Origin: Nocardia sp. SYP-A9097
GTDB lineage: Bacteria > Actinomycetota > Actinomycetes > Mycobacteriales > Mycobacteriaceae
Direction of reading: 5' to 3'
Length of the DNA stretch: 64,000 nt
Assembly: GCF_009649815.1 (NCBI RefSeq)
Contig: NZ_WJIC01000001.1
Span: 434,001-498,000, forward strand
Shown: piece after piece, positions 7,388-21,649 of the stretch
How the letters are laid out: every line of letters starts with the position of its first letter
How positions within the stretch are numbered: the stretch's first letter is position 1
The notes under the pieces: model-generated
Told to the model about the DNA's origin: nothing
Databases searched by the model: none
The model's input: the letters and a program-made list of their open reading frames with translations, nothing else
Translations under genes and position numbers: made by a program

Positions 7388-10300
7388 ATGGGCGAGCGCA
7401 ACATACACACTGGTGCGGTGACTTCGACGCAGGACCGGCAGCACCGGGAACTCGAACACAGACCCGACGCGCCGTCGCCCGAGGTGCCGCACCGCGGCCA
7501 CGGGCGGCTCCGGGAAGTCCCGCACGTCGCGGGGCTGGTCCTGGGCGTCTTCGCGGTCCTGTGCGCCATGTGGAGTATTTCGCCCGGGCTGCGCTACCTG
7601 ACCTCGGGCCTGCGGCACTACGTCGACACCTATTACTTCGACTCGCCCGACACCTCGCTGGTGTGGGCGCTGGTGGTCGGCCTGCTCGCCGGCGCGACCG
7701 CCAGCCGTAAGCGCATCGCCTGGTGGTTACTGTTCGGCTATATGGCGGCGTACGCGCTGGCCAATGCCCTGGACTTCGCCGCCGAAGGCGATCTCAACGC
7801 GCTGGTCGCGCTGATCATCCACCTCGGTGTGATGGCCGTGCTGGGCGCCGCCTGGTCCGAGTTCTACACCCGGGTGCGCAGCGGCACCATCCTGCGCGCG
7901 TTCGGTGTACTGATCGGCGGCCTGACGCTCGGCTGCCTGATCGGCTGGGGTCTGGTGGAACTGTTCCCCGGCAGCCTGCCGCCGGACGAGCAGCGGCCGC
8001 TGTGGGCCGTCTCCCGGGTCACCGGCGCGATCCTGGTCAGCAATGAGGACTTCGACGGGCATCCGCCACACCTGGTGAACCTGCTGCTCGGCCTGTTCGG
8101 CGCGATCGCGCTGCTGGCCGCGGTGATGGTGCTGTTCCGGTCGCAGCGCGCCTCCAACGCACTCACCGGACTCGACGAATCCGCATTGCGCGGGCTCATC
8201 GAACGCTCCGATGTGGAGGATTCGCTCGGCTACTTCGCCACCCGCCGCGACAAGGCCGTGGTGTTCGCGCCCAGCGGTAAGGCCGCCGTCACCTATCGCG
8301 TGGAGCTCGGCGTCTGCCTGGCATCCGGTGATCCGATCGGTAAGAAGGAAGCCTGGCCGCACGCCATCGACGCCTGGCTGCGCCTGGCCGACGAATACGG
8401 TTGGGCCCCGGCCGTAATGGGCGCGAGCGAGCTCGGCGCGACCGCCTACCGCCGCGCCGGACTCTCCGCCCTGCGCCTGGGCGACGAGGCCATTCTGGAG
8501 ACCCGCACCTTCACCCTCGCCGGCCCGGAGATGAAACAGGTCCGGCAGGCCGTGAACCGACTTGCCAAGCAGGGCATCACCGTTCGCGTGCGACGGCACA
8601 AGGAGATCTCCCCCGAGGAGATGGCCGATGTCATGCGGCGCGCCGACCTGTGGCGCGATACCGAGACCGAACGCGGCTTCTCCATGGCGCTGGACCGGCT
8701 CGGCGACCCGCACGATGGGGACTGCCTGCTGGTGGAGGCCATCGATGCGGACGAACACGTCCTCGGCATGCTGTCCCTGGTGCCGTGGGGCCGCACCGGC
8801 GTCTCGCTCGATCTCATGCGCCGTGATCGCCACAGCCCCAATGGCGTCATGGAATTGATGATCTCCAAACTGGCGCTCACCTCCGACCAGTACGGCATCA
8901 CCCGAATCTCGTTGAACTTCGCGGTCTTCCGCGCCGTCTTCGAGGAGGGCAGCCGGATCGGCGCGGGACCCGTACTGCGACTGTGGCGTTCGGTGCTCAT
9001 GTTCTTCTCGCGCTGGTACCAGTTGGAGGCGCTGTACCGCTCCAATGTGAAGTACCAACCAGATTGGGTGCCGCGCTTCTCACTCTTCGAGGAGCGCCGG
9101 CAACTGCCGCGCGTGGCCATCGCCAGTGCGCTCGCCGAGGGCTTCCTACCGCGAATCGGCAAGGAGCAGAACGCGACCGCGCATACCGGTCTGCGCTCCT
9201 CGGTGCCGGCGACCATGAGCGGACTGCACGCCGACGGCAGCCTGCCGGACCTGCCGCCGGAGGATCCCGACGAGTCCGGACCGCGCCGCCCCGAACAGGT
9301 GCGGGTGCGCATGGACAAACTGCGCAAACTCACCGACTCCGGGGTGGACGCGTATCCGGTCGCCTACCCGCCCACCCATACGGTCGCCGCCGCACGACGA
9401 TCGCCGCAGGGCACCACCGTGCGAGTCTGCGGGCGGCTCTTGCGGATTCGCGATTACGGCGGCGTCACCTTCGCGCTGCTGCGCGACTGGTCCGGGGAGA
9501 TCCAGCTGGTCATCGACCGCGGCCGGGTCGGCGACGAACGCAGCGGCGACTTCGACGAATTCTTCGACCTCGGCGACCTGATCGAGGTCAGCGGCAAGAT
9601 CGGGCACAGTCGCAGCGGAGAGCTGTCCCTGCTCGCCGCCGACTGGCGCATGATCGGAAAATGCCTGCACCCCTTGCCCGACAAGTGGAAGGGCCTGGCC
9701 GATCCCGAGGCGCGCGTGCGCCAGCGCTACGTCGACATGGCCATCAATACCGATATCCGCGAGGTGATGGCCAAGCGCAGCGCCGTGGTGCGCTCACTGC
9801 GAGACACATTGCACGGCTGGGGATTCCTGGAAGTCGAGACACCGGTGCTGCAGCAGGTGCACGGCGGCGCGAACGCCACCCCGTTCACCACACACATCAA
9901 TGCCTACGATCTCGACCTGTACCTGCGTATCGCACCCGAGCTGTACCTCAAGCGACTGTGCGTCGGCGGTATGGAGAAGGTGTTCGAACTCGGGCGCGTC
10001 TTCCGCAACGAGGGCGTGGACTACAGCCACAATCCCGAGTTCACCATCCTGGAAGCCTATGAGGCGCACAGTGATTACGAGCGCATGATGCACGCCTGCC
10101 GCCAGCTCATCCAGGAGGCGGCGCTGGCCGCCAACGGGAAGATGGTGGCCATGCGGCCCGGCCCGGACGGCACACTCACCGAGGTGGACATCTCCGGCGA
10201 ATGGCCGGTGCAGACCGTGCACGGCGCGGTCTCGGACAAGCTCGGCGAGACCATCACCCCGGAGACCGATACCGAACGCCTGCGCATACTCTGCGACAAG

Positions 10301-10747
10301 GCCGGGGTGCCGTGGCAATTGGGTTGGGACGCCGGACAACTCGTGCTCGAGATGTACGAGCACCTGGTGGAGTCGAGCACCGAGGAGCCCACCTTCTATA
10401 TCGACTTCCCGACCTCGGTCTCCCCGCTCACCCGCGCGCACCGGCATATCGCCGGGGTGACCGAACGCTGGGATCTGGTCGCCTGGGGGGTCGAATTGGG
10501 TACCGCCTACAGCGAATTGACCGATCCGGTGGAGCAGCGCAAACGCCTCACCGAGCAGTCCATGCTGGCCGCGGGCGGCGATCCGGAGGCCATGGAGTTG
10601 GATGAGGACTTCCTGCAGGCCCTCGAACACGCCATGCCGCCGACCGGTGGTCTCGGCGTCGGGGTGGACCGCGTGGTCATGCTCATCATCGGGCGCAGCA
10701 TTCGCGAAACCCTGCCGTTCCCGCTCGTGAAACCCCGTACCGGATAA
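7388..10747 (+). CDS. lysX: Bifunctional lysyl-phosphatidylglycerol synthase / lysyl-tRNA synthetase
   Basis: About 1119 aa. LysX charges tRNA with lysine and transfers the lysine to phosphatidylglycerol, giving a positively charged membrane that resists cationic peptides. The N-terminal third has six or seven membrane helices; the DUF2156/MprF transferase domain follows ([45 protein letters not shown]). An OB fold near residue 676 ([14 protein letters not shown]) and a class II synthetase with motif 2 ([14 protein letters not shown], near 873) and motif 3 ([11 protein letters not shown], near 1088) complete it. Length and domain order match mycobacterial LysX. The start is uncertain: GTG 7382, ATG 7388 and GTG 7418 are in frame and none has a good ribosome binding site. 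Confidence 0.95.
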   Translation: MGERNIHTGAVTSTQDRQHRELEHRPDAPSPEVPHRGHGRLREVPHVAGLVLGVFAVLCAMWSISPGLRYLTSGLRHYVDTYYFDSPDTSLVWALVVGLLAGATASRKRIAWWLLFGYMAAYALANALDFAAEGDLNALVALIIHLGVMAVLGAAWSEFYTRVRSGTILRAFGVLIGGLTLGCLIGWGLVELFPGSLPPDEQRPLWAVSRVTGAILVSNEDFDGHPPHLVNLLLGLFGAIALLAAVMVLFRSQRASNALTGLDESALRGLIERSDVEDSLGYFATRRDKAVVFAPSGKAAVTYRVELGVCLASGDPIGKKEAWPHAIDAWLRLADEYGWAPAVMGASELGATAYRRAGLSALRLGDEAILETRTFTLAGPEMKQVRQAVNRLAKQGITVRVRRHKEISPEEMADVMRRADLWRDTETERGFSMALDRLGDPHDGDCLLVEAIDADEHVLGMLSLVPWGRTGVSLDLMRRDRHSPNGVMELMISKLALTSDQYGITRISLNFAVFRAVFEEGSRIGAGPVLRLWRSVLMFFSRWYQLEALYRSNVKYQPDWVPRFSLFEERRQLPRVAIASALAEGFLPRIGKEQNATAHTGLRSSVPATMSGLHADGSLPDLPPEDPDESGPRRPEQVRVRMDKLRKLTDSGVDAYPVAYPPTHTVAAARRSPQGTTVRVCGRLLRIRDYGGVTFALLRDWSGEIQLVIDRGRVGDERSGDFDEFFDLGDLIEVSGKIGHSRSGELSLLAADWRMIGKCLHPLPDKWKGLADPEARVRQRYVDMAINTDIREVMAKRSAVVRSLRDTLHGWGFLEVETPVLQQVHGGANATPFTTHINAYDLDLYLRIAPELYLKRLCVGGMEKVFELGRVFRNEGVDYSHNPEFTILEAYEAHSDYERMMHACRQLIQEAALAANGKMVAMRPGPDGTLTEVDISGEWPVQTVHGAVSDKLGETITPETDTERLRILCDKAGVPWQLGWDAGQLVLEMYEHLVESSTEEPTFYIDFPTSVSPLTRAHRHIAGVTERWDLVAWGVELGTAYSELTDPVEQRKRLTEQSMLAAGGDPEAMELDEDFLQALEHAMPPTGGLGVGVDRVVMLIIGRSIRETLPFPLVKPRTG

Positions 10748-10771
10748 CCGATTCGAGAATTTCGTCGATCT

Positions 10772-10793
10772 TGTGAACGTTTCCGCGTTCACA
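10772..10793. terminator. Inverted repeat just downstream of lysX
   Basis: TGTGAACG (10772-10779) and CGTTCACA (10786-10793) form an 8-bp perfect stem with a 6-base loop, 25 bp after the lysX stop. There is no T run. It may be a weak terminator or an operator for the small gene that follows. Confidence 0.4.
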
Positions 10794-10889
10794 GCCGATT
10801 CACAGTGGACTCCCAGATCCGGTTCCGCCAGTTAATCTTTGGTGCGGCCCCGGGGAGGGGGCGCACCGATTGATGAGGATGGGGTTTCG

Positions 10890-11114
10890 ATGCATTACCT
10901 AGACCTGATGACCCAGGCCAACCTGCTGGACCACCACGTGTGGACCAACCCGGACACCTGGAACTCCGCCCTGGAGTACACCGCCAAGAAGAAGTCGTCC
11001 AAGAAGGGCGGCAGCGTCTGGATCTTCGCCGCCGTCTGCTGCATCGGCGTCATCGCGCTGATCCTCGGCATCGTGTACCTGATGACCAATAAGAAGAAGA
11101 ACCAGGGACAGTAG
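10890..11114 (+). CDS. Small single-pass membrane protein, unknown function
   Basis: 74 aa. I use ATG 10890 (MHYLDLMTQANLLDHHVW), preceded by GAGGATGGGG; an upstream in-frame start would add 17 unlikely residues. A soluble N-terminal half rich in polar residues and a lysine patch (AKKKSSKKGG) leads to one membrane helix (VWIFAAVCCIGVIALILGIVYLM) and a short basic tail. I do not recognise a family. It stands alone between lysX and the histidine phosphatase gene. Confidence 0.6.
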   Translation: MHYLDLMTQANLLDHHVWTNPDTWNSALEYTAKKKSSKKGGSVWIFAAVCCIGVIALILGIVYLMTNKKKNQGQ

Positions 11115-11162
11115 GGCTTCCCCCCGGCGAGACGCTCCGGCCGTGTGCGGCAGAGTGGGGAT

Positions 11163-11780
11163 ATGCAGTTGATCCTCGTACGCCACGCCCAGCCGCGACG
11201 CGTCCAGGGAGCCAGCGGTCCGGCTGACCCCGATCTCACCGAGATCGGGGTCGAGCAGGCGGGCCGGGTGCCCGCCGCCCTCGCCCAGCATCACATCGCG
11301 CGCGTGGTGAGCAGCCCGCAATTGCGCGCCCGCGAAACCGCCAGGCCCACAGCCGAAAAGCTCGGCCTGGAGGCGGAGATCTGCGACGGTCTCGCCGAAT
11401 ACGATCGCGATCTGCCCGCGTACATCCCGATCGAGGACGCGCAGCAGGACTTCCGCGCCGTCTACGACCGCATCAAAGCCGGATACCTGCCCGAGCAGAT
11501 CGACGGCGACGCCTTCATACGCCGAGTCCTGGACAGCGCGGGCGATATCGCCGCCACCACCGCACACACCGATACCGTGGTCGCCTTCGCACACGGCGGC
11601 GTGATCAATGTCCTACTCCAGGACGTGCTCGGCCTCGAGCGCCCGCTCACCTTCCCGATCGACTACTGCTCGATCACCCGAATCCTGTACTCGCGCACCG
11701 GCCGCCGCACCGTAGCCACCGTGAACGAGAACGCGCATGTCTGGGACCTGTTGCCACGCAATAGCGGACACCGAGGCTGA
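11163..11780 (+). CDS. Histidine phosphatase family protein (phosphoglycerate mutase-like)
   Basis: 205 aa from ATG 11163 (MQLILVRHAQP). The catalytic RHx motif is RHA, with the phosphohistidine at residue 8. The helical ARETARPTAEKLGL region and the second catalytic histidine in VVAFAHGGVINVLLQ are present, so the active site looks complete. Such enzymes remove phosphate from sugars, nucleotides or proteins; the substrate cannot be predicted. It ends 127 bp before a secreted-peptide gene. Confidence 0.85.
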   Translation: MQLILVRHAQPRRVQGASGPADPDLTEIGVEQAGRVPAALAQHHIARVVSSPQLRARETARPTAEKLGLEAEICDGLAEYDRDLPAYIPIEDAQQDFRAVYDRIKAGYLPEQIDGDAFIRRVLDSAGDIAATTAHTDTVVAFAHGGVINVLLQDVLGLERPLTFPIDYCSITRILYSRTGRRTVATVNENAHVWDLLPRNSGHRG

Positions 11781-11907
11781 GGCCCCGCCGGGAGCCGAAT
11801 CGGGTCTCGCAGTCGATTCCCAGAGTCGTCGCATCGGGCTCCCAGCGCCGGAACCTTCGATGGGGAACACGAGCCGCACACCGCGACTCCCCGAGGAAGG
11901 ACTCACC

Positions 11908-12198
11908 TTGACCGCCAACTCGACTCCCCGCAAATCCCGCCGCATGGGCCTGCGCCTGGCCGCCGCCGGCGCACTCGCCGCCATCACGCTCGCCCTGGTC
12001 GCCCTCCCCGCCAACGCGGCCACCCCGGACACCCCCGCCGCCATCCAGATCGATCAGCCCGGCTGGGACCAGAACCAGGACCGCGATCACCACGACCGCG
12101 ACCATCGCAACGACCGCGGCGACCACGACCACGACCGGCAGCCCGACAACAATCAGCCGCCCGCCTGGACCCCGCCGAGCACCGGCTCCTTCGGATAA
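11908..12198 (+). CDS. Secreted Asp/His/Arg-rich small protein (TTG start)
   Basis: 96 aa. The likely start is TTG 11908, because GAGGAAGG lies 7 bp upstream and the translated N-terminus is a good signal peptide (basic SRRMGLRL, hydrophobic core, cleavage after PANA or ANAA). The mature part of about 60 residues is low-complexity: repeated Asp-His-Arg pairs (DRDHHDRDHRNDRGDHDHDR) then a Pro/Asn tail. Clustered His and Asp suggest metal binding at the cell surface, but no known domain is visible. It is followed by an imperfect terminator hairpin. Confidence 0.6.
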   Translation: MTANSTPRKSRRMGLRLAAAGALAAITLALVALPANAATPDTPAAIQIDQPGWDQNQDRDHHDRDHRNDRGDHDHDRQPDNNQPPAWTPPSTGSFG

Positions 12199-12203
12199 CG
12201 AAA

Positions 12204-12238
12204 GAAGGCCGCCCCCAATATGAATGGGAGCGACCTTC
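12204..12238 (+). terminator. Imperfect hairpin after the Asp/His-rich peptide gene
   Basis: GAAGG-CGC-CCCA on the left pairs with TGGG-GCG-CCTTC on the right, with single-base bulges and a 7-base loop. It begins 5 bp after the stop codon, as expected for a transcription terminator. Confidence 0.5.
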
Positions 12239-12246
12239 GACTGTAT

Positions 12247-12412
12247 GCGGGCCGCGCACTTCTCTCCCGCCGAGGATCGCCTCCCCGTCAGGGACTCCCC
12301 TGCGGGCCGCGCACCTCATCCGTCTCACCGAGGATCGCCCCCGTCAGAGACTCTCCGCGGGCCGCGCCTCATCCCTCCCGCCGAGGATCGCTCCCGTCAG
12401 GGAGCGATCCTC
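12247..12412. repeat. 55-bp tandem repeat, nearly three copies, ending in a perfect hairpin
   Basis: Units begin with GCGGGCCGCGC at 12247, 12302 and 12357, exactly 55 bp apart. Each carries the core CGAGGATCG followed by CCCGTCAG and GACTC. The third unit is shortened but ends in a perfect 12-bp stem, GAGGATCGCTCC (12383-12394) with GGAGCGATCCTC (12401-12412), loop CGTCAG. The array lies between the convergent peptide and cutinase genes. There are no spacers, so it is not CRISPR; it may act as a terminator or be a slippage product. Confidence 0.75.
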
Positions 12413-12423
12413 GGGATCAAGAG

Positions 12424-13320
12424 TTAGGCGGCGTTAGCGAGCCAGTTGTGCATCCAGGTCAGCGCGGTCTGCCCGCCGCCGACCGAGTAGTTGCCGTAGC
12501 TGGTGTGCCGTCCGGTGCGGAAGAACTGCTCGAACTGCTTGGCGCGCTGTTCATTCGCGCCATCGCTGAGCTGCGACTGCAGGGTGGGGATACCGCCCTC
12601 TGCCATCAGATCGTTGATGATCGCGCCGACCTCGAGCTGGTAGCGCCACAGGTTGGCCGGGTTCGGATCGGACGTCTGCGCCAGGAATCCGGCGAAGCGG
12701 CTGATGAAATCGGTCTCCTCGGTGGAGCAGTACAGGTCGCCGACGGCGCAGACGGTCCGTACCTTGTCGGCGATCCAGCCGAAGCCGCCCACGCGCGCCC
12801 CGCCCGCACCCGCACCGGGCGCAATCGGACCGACCTGGACGTCCGTCATCGAGCGGCGCGGATCGGAGATGAGCGCTACGGCCACAATGCGATCCGCCGG
12901 TACGACGCCGAGTCCGGACCCGATCTCGGAGGCGATATCGCCGGCGGCGTCGGCGCCCTGGCTGTAGCCGGTGATGGCGATCTTGGTTCCCGGGCAGCGC
13001 GCCCCCATGGCCTGGATGAGGCCGCGCGCATTGTCGGTGGCTTCCTTCTTGGAGGCACCGTAGACGTCACCCTCCCAGGGGAAGGCGGTGGCCGCGTAGG
13101 TCACGTAGTCCACCTCGCCGGGTAGCCCGTTGGTAACCTGCGACAGCATTCCGGGGCCGGGTGACTTGTCGTGACCGGTTTCCCAGGTACCGGGGATGGC
13201 CACGGTGTACATGACCGGGCATCCGGGATCCGCCGTAACGTTGCCGCTGCCCAGTGCGACTCCGGTGATGAGCACGCTCGCCGCTGCCCCCGCAGCCGCG
13301 ACAATTCTTTTCAACCGCAC
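12424..13320 (-). CDS. Secreted cutinase-family serine hydrolase
   Basis: 298 aa from GTG 13320: GGAG lies 6 bp upstream and the product then begins directly with a signal peptide (MRLKRIVAAAGAAASVLITG). The alternative ATGs at 13398 and 13377 lack a binding site. The alpha/beta-hydrolase has the nucleophile GYSQG (TKIAITGYSQGADAAGD), an Asp in CAVGDLYC and a His in GRHTSYGNYS, the usual catalytic triad spacing of cutinases. Conserved Cys pairs suggest two disulfides. Mycobacterial relatives (Culp proteins) are phospholipases or esterases with roles in cell-wall lipid turnover. It is divergent from the GH5 gene. Confidence 0.9.
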   Translation of the reverse strand: MRLKRIVAAAGAAASVLITGVALGSGNVTADPGCPVMYTVAIPGTWETGHDKSPGPGMLSQVTNGLPGEVDYVTYAATAFPWEGDVYGASKKEATDNARGLIQAMGARCPGTKIAITGYSQGADAAGDIASEIGSGLGVVPADRIVAVALISDPRRSMTDVQVGPIAPGAGAGGARVGGFGWIADKVRTVCAVGDLYCSTEETDFISRFAGFLAQTSDPNPANLWRYQLEVGAIINDLMAEGGIPTLQSQLSDGANEQRAKQFEQFFRTGRHTSYGNYSVGGGQTALTWMHNWLANAA

Positions 13321-13578
13321 TACTGCTCCCAGTTCACGCTTGCCCGGGACTACTTGGCCGTCCCGATTCCTGATCATGGTGTCGTCGCCGGATGACAATC
13401 AGGTGCACCAGGGGTTAACCGAAGTAGCCGCCCCGTATGAGATGCGCAAACCAGACCGTATGACAGAGATCAGCGATACAACGCCGATAACAATAAAGGT
13501 GCAATAGGCCCCGCGCCACGCGACCATCACAAGTTGTCCGATTCCAACTTTCCGCTCGCACGGCCGGTCGGCCTTTGC

Positions 13579-13584
13579 TAACGT
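13579..13584 (+). promoter_or_regulatory. Candidate -10 element of the GH5 gene
   Basis: TAACGT lies 11 bp upstream of ATG 13596, so the message would have a very short leader or none. The divergent intergenic region (13321-13595) must hold promoters for both genes; I see no clear -35. Confidence 0.35.
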
Positions 13585-13595
13585 CTGCTGGTCAA

Positions 13596-15212
13596 ATGAC
13601 CAGAACGTATTTCACATTGCGCCGCCGCGCCCTCACAGTCCTTGCCGCCCTTACCCTTCCGCTCGCCGGAAGCCCCGCCGCGGCACACTCCTCCCCCGCC
13701 CTCGAAACCCCGGCCCACCAGGTCGAACACCCCCTGCACGCGACCATGGGACACGATGCCCGGATAGTCGACGACACCGGCCGCACCGTACTGCTGCGCG
13801 GGGTCAATGTGAACGGACTCGGGCAGTACTACCAGGAATGGCCCGACCTCCCGGCCACCACGACACTGACCGAAGACGACTTCGAACGCATCGCCGCACT
13901 GGGCTCGAGTGTGGTGCGTCTCATCATTTCCTGGTCCGCGCTCGAACCCGTGCGTGGCGTCATCGACCACGGTTACCTCGACCGCATCGCGCAGGCCGTC
14001 GAATGGGCTCGCGCACATGACATCTACGTCCAGCTCGATATGCACCAGGACGCCTGGGGCACCGCGGTGAACACCCCCGACGGCGCCTACTGCCCGCCGT
14101 TCAGCCAGCCCGGCGTCGGCTGGGACGGCGCACCGGCCTGGGCCACCGCACTGGTCGGCAGCTCCGCGACCTGCCGGGTGAGCGAACGCGAACTCTCGGT
14201 CGCCGTCCAATCCTCGTTCCAGAACTTCTATCTCGATGTCAACGGCGTCCAAACCGAACTGGTGAACACCTGGGCGGCGGTGGCGGCACGCTTCGCACAT
14301 GATCCGGCCGTCGTCGGCTACGACCTGCTCAATGAACCCAATCCGGGACTGCTGGTCGGCTTCGACGACTATGTCCTGCTCGGCAACTTCTATCGGCGCG
14401 CCATGGCCGCCATCCGCTCGGCCGAACAGGCGGCGGGTGGATTCCGGCACATCATGTTCTTCGAACCCTCGGTGATCACAGGCGGATTGGCGTTCCCGGG
14501 GCCGCTGCCGATATTCACCAGCGCATCGGGATCGGCCTCCGGTTCAGGTACCGGATCGGGTCTGGGGTCCGCCACCGGATCAGCCTCCGGATCGGCTTCG
14601 GGGTCATCGGGCGACGAGAACCTGGTCTACGCCCCGCACCAGTACAACGAATCCATCAGCCCGCTACCCGGTTCGCTCGCATCGGGTTTCGCGGATACGG
14701 CGAGCGCGGCGGCGGGCTACGGAACCACGTTCTTCAACGGTGAATGGGGATTCTGGGACAGCGATCCGGCCGTCATCGCCGACAAGACCCGCCGCTACGC
14801 CGCGCTCGAGGACAAGTACCTCGTCGGCGGCACCTATTGGCAGTGGCGGCAGGCGTGCGGCGATCCGCACAATATCCAGACCCGCGGCCACCGCCCGACC
14901 TGCACCGCGCCGGACACCGGCCTGGATCATGATCCGGCCACCGCCGCGGTGATCGCCCGCTCCTATCCGCGCGCGGCACCGGGCCTCACCGCCATGACCT
15001 CCGATATCCCTTCCGGCGCAATGACTCTCACCGGAACGGCGGACAAGAGCGGCAGCACCGCGGATCTATGGGTCTCGCAACGCTGCGCGAATCCGACGGT
15101 CACCGGAAGCAATATCGCCCAGACCGGACGACTGCAGGTGCCGGGCGGCTGGCGAATCACCGCCGCCACCACCGCATCCGGCGACTACCGCATCGCGATT
15201 ACCTGCGGCTGA
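13596..15212 (+). CDS. Secreted GH5 glycoside hydrolase, endoglycoceramidase-like
   Basis: 538 aa from ATG 13596. A signal peptide (residues 1-30, ending SPAAAHS) precedes a GH5 barrel: LLRGVNVNGLGQYYQ, VVRLIISWSALEP, VQLDMHQDAWG, GYDLLNEPNPG with acid/base Glu247, and FFNGEWGFWDSDP with nucleophile Glu383. The order matches actinobacterial endoglycoceramidases, which cut the glycan-ceramide bond of glycosphingolipids. A C-terminal beta domain (about 440-538) follows. A low-complexity Ser/Gly stretch at about residues 309-338 sits between the two catalytic strands. Substrate is inferred; other steryl-glucoside-type GH5 activity is possible. Confidence 0.85.
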   Translation: MTRTYFTLRRRALTVLAALTLPLAGSPAAAHSSPALETPAHQVEHPLHATMGHDARIVDDTGRTVLLRGVNVNGLGQYYQEWPDLPATTTLTEDDFERIAALGSSVVRLIISWSALEPVRGVIDHGYLDRIAQAVEWARAHDIYVQLDMHQDAWGTAVNTPDGAYCPPFSQPGVGWDGAPAWATALVGSSATCRVSERELSVAVQSSFQNFYLDVNGVQTELVNTWAAVAARFAHDPAVVGYDLLNEPNPGLLVGFDDYVLLGNFYRRAMAAIRSAEQAAGGFRHIMFFEPSVITGGLAFPGPLPIFTSASGSASGSGTGSGLGSATGSASGSASGSSGDENLVYAPHQYNESISPLPGSLASGFADTASAAAGYGTTFFNGEWGFWDSDPAVIADKTRRYAALEDKYLVGGTYWQWRQACGDPHNIQTRGHRPTCTAPDTGLDHDPATAAVIARSYPRAAPGLTAMTSDIPSGAMTLTGTADKSGSTADLWVSQRCANPTVTGSNIAQTGRLQVPGGWRITAATTASGDYRIAITCG

Positions 15213-15275
15213 ACACATTCCGGTGGTGGATTCCGGCCGAAGACACACCGGAATGACGGGGTCGCCGAACGACGA

Positions 15276-15310
15276 AAGCGCCCGTGGACTCCAAGAGTCC
15301 ACGGGCGCTT
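15276..15310. terminator. Strong bidirectional terminator between GH5 and gltD
   Basis: A perfect 16-bp stem, AAGCGCCCGTGGACTC (15276-15291) and its complement (15295-15310), with a 3-base loop CAA. It lies between two convergent genes and can serve both. Confidence 0.85.
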
Positions 15311-15335
15311 CATTATTCAGCTCAGAGCTGGTTCA

Positions 15336-16805
15336 TCACCGCTGTGCGACATCGGTCGGGCGGATCGGGGACGGCAGCGCCGTCTCGCCCTCGAGGAACT
15401 TGTCGACGGCCGACGCGCAGGCGCGACCCTCGGCAATGGCCCACACGATGAGCGACTGACCGCGGCCCATGTCACCGGCGACGAAGACGCCCGGAACCGT
15501 AGTGGCCCAGTCGTTATCGCGCTTGACGTTGCCGCGCTGGTCGTAGCCCACGCCCAGACCCTCGAGCAGACCGTTCTTCTGCGGTCCGACGAAGCCCATG
15601 GACAGCAGCACCAGATCGGCCTCGAGGGTGAAGTCGGTGCCCTCGACCTTCTCGAAGCGGCCGTTCACCATGGAGACCTCGTGCGCCTGCAGGCCGGTGA
15701 CCTTGCCGTCGGTACCGATGAAACGCTCGGTATTGACGGAGAACAGGCGCTCGCCGCCCTCCTCGTGCGCCGAGGCGACCCGGTACATGAGCGGGTAGGT
15801 CGGCCACGGGGTGGAACCCGCGCGCTCCTGCGGCGGACGCGGCATGATCTCGAACTGGTGGACCGACTCCGCGCCCTGACGGTGCGAGGTGCCCAGGCAG
15901 TCCGCGCCGGTGTCGCCGCCGCCGATGATGATGACCTTCTTGCCGTGCGCGTTGATGCGCGGCAGGCCGTTCTCATCGGTGATCGGGTCGCCCAGCTGCA
16001 CGCGGTTGGCCAGCGGCAGGAACTCCATCGCCTGATGGATGCCGTCCAGATCGCGGCCCGGGATGGGCAGGTCACGCGCGATGGTCGCGCCACCGGAGAG
16101 CACCACGGCGTCGAAACGCTCGCGCAGCTGATCGGCGGTGATGTCCACGCCCACATTCACGCCGGTCTTGAAGATGGTGCCTTCGGCCTCCATCTGCGCG
16201 ATCCGGCGGTCGATGAAGCGCTTCTCCATCTTGAATTCCGGGATGCCGTAGCGCATCAGGCCGCCGATGCGGTCGTCGCGCTCGTACACGGTCACGGTGT
16301 GGCCGGCGCGGGTCAGCTGCTGGGCGGCGGCCAGTCCGGCCGGGCCGGAGCCGACGACGGCGATCTTGCGACCGGTCAGACGGGTCGGGTACACCGGGGT
16401 GACCCAGCCCTCGTCGAAACCGTTCTCGATGATCTCGACCTCGACCTGCTTGATCGTCACCGGATCCTGGTTGATACCCAGGACACAGGACGCCTCACAG
16501 GGCGCGGGGCAGAGCCGGCCGGTGAACTCCGGGAAGTTGTTCGTGGCGTGCAGCCGGTCGAACGATTCCTTCCAGGAACCCTTGTACACCAGGTCGTTCC
16601 ATTCGGGAATCAGGTTCCCGAGCGGACAACCGTTGTGGCAGAAGGGGATACCGCAGTCCATACAGCGGCTGGCCTGCTTCTGGAGGGTCTCGTGGGAGAA
16701 CTTCTCCTCGTAGACCTCTTTCCAGTCCATCAGGCGCAGCTCGACCGGACGGCGCTTCGGCAGTTCCCGACTCGTGTGCTTCAGGAAGCCCTGTGCGTCA
16801 CCCAT
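15336..16805 (-). CDS. gltD: Glutamate synthase (NADPH) small subunit
   Basis: 489 aa. GltD supplies electrons from NADPH through FAD to the GltB subunit. The N-terminal Fe-S region has two Cys clusters (CMDCGIPFCHNGCP and CPAPCEASC). The FAD-binding Rossmann motif is VVGSGPAGLAAAQQL and the NADPH one IIIGGGDTGADCLG; a C-terminal GVFVAGDMGRGQSLIVWAI closes the FAD site. Length is typical. It lies downstream of gltB on the same strand, but 173 bp away, a gap that holds 57-bp repeats. Confidence 0.97.
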   Translation of the reverse strand: MGDAQGFLKHTSRELPKRRPVELRLMDWKEVYEEKFSHETLQKQASRCMDCGIPFCHNGCPLGNLIPEWNDLVYKGSWKESFDRLHATNNFPEFTGRLCPAPCEASCVLGINQDPVTIKQVEVEIIENGFDEGWVTPVYPTRLTGRKIAVVGSGPAGLAAAQQLTRAGHTVTVYERDDRIGGLMRYGIPEFKMEKRFIDRRIAQMEAEGTIFKTGVNVGVDITADQLRERFDAVVLSGGATIARDLPIPGRDLDGIHQAMEFLPLANRVQLGDPITDENGLPRINAHGKKVIIIGGGDTGADCLGTSHRQGAESVHQFEIMPRPPQERAGSTPWPTYPLMYRVASAHEEGGERLFSVNTERFIGTDGKVTGLQAHEVSMVNGRFEKVEGTDFTLEADLVLLSMGFVGPQKNGLLEGLGVGYDQRGNVKRDNDWATTVPGVFVAGDMGRGQSLIVWAIAEGRACASAVDKFLEGETALPSPIRPTDVAQR

Positions 16806-16978
16806 TTACGACTCCGTACTTCGCGCCGTGTTCGGCGCATCCATCAAATCCGGTGCGGGTCATGTCAGCCACGTGCGGCCTTGAATAATCACGGTGCCGC
16901 GTCGACATGAAACGGTTGCGATCAGCCACGTGCGGCCTTGAATAATCACGGTGCCGCGTCGACATGAAACGGTTGTGA

Positions 16979-21649
<4,671 letters not shown>

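Noticed and set aside
10772..10793. CRP binding site downstream of lysX
   Set aside because: The TGTGA and TCACA half-sites are 12 bases apart; CRP needs 6.
12247..12412. CRISPR array
   Set aside because: The repeats are contiguous with no spacers, and only three units exist.
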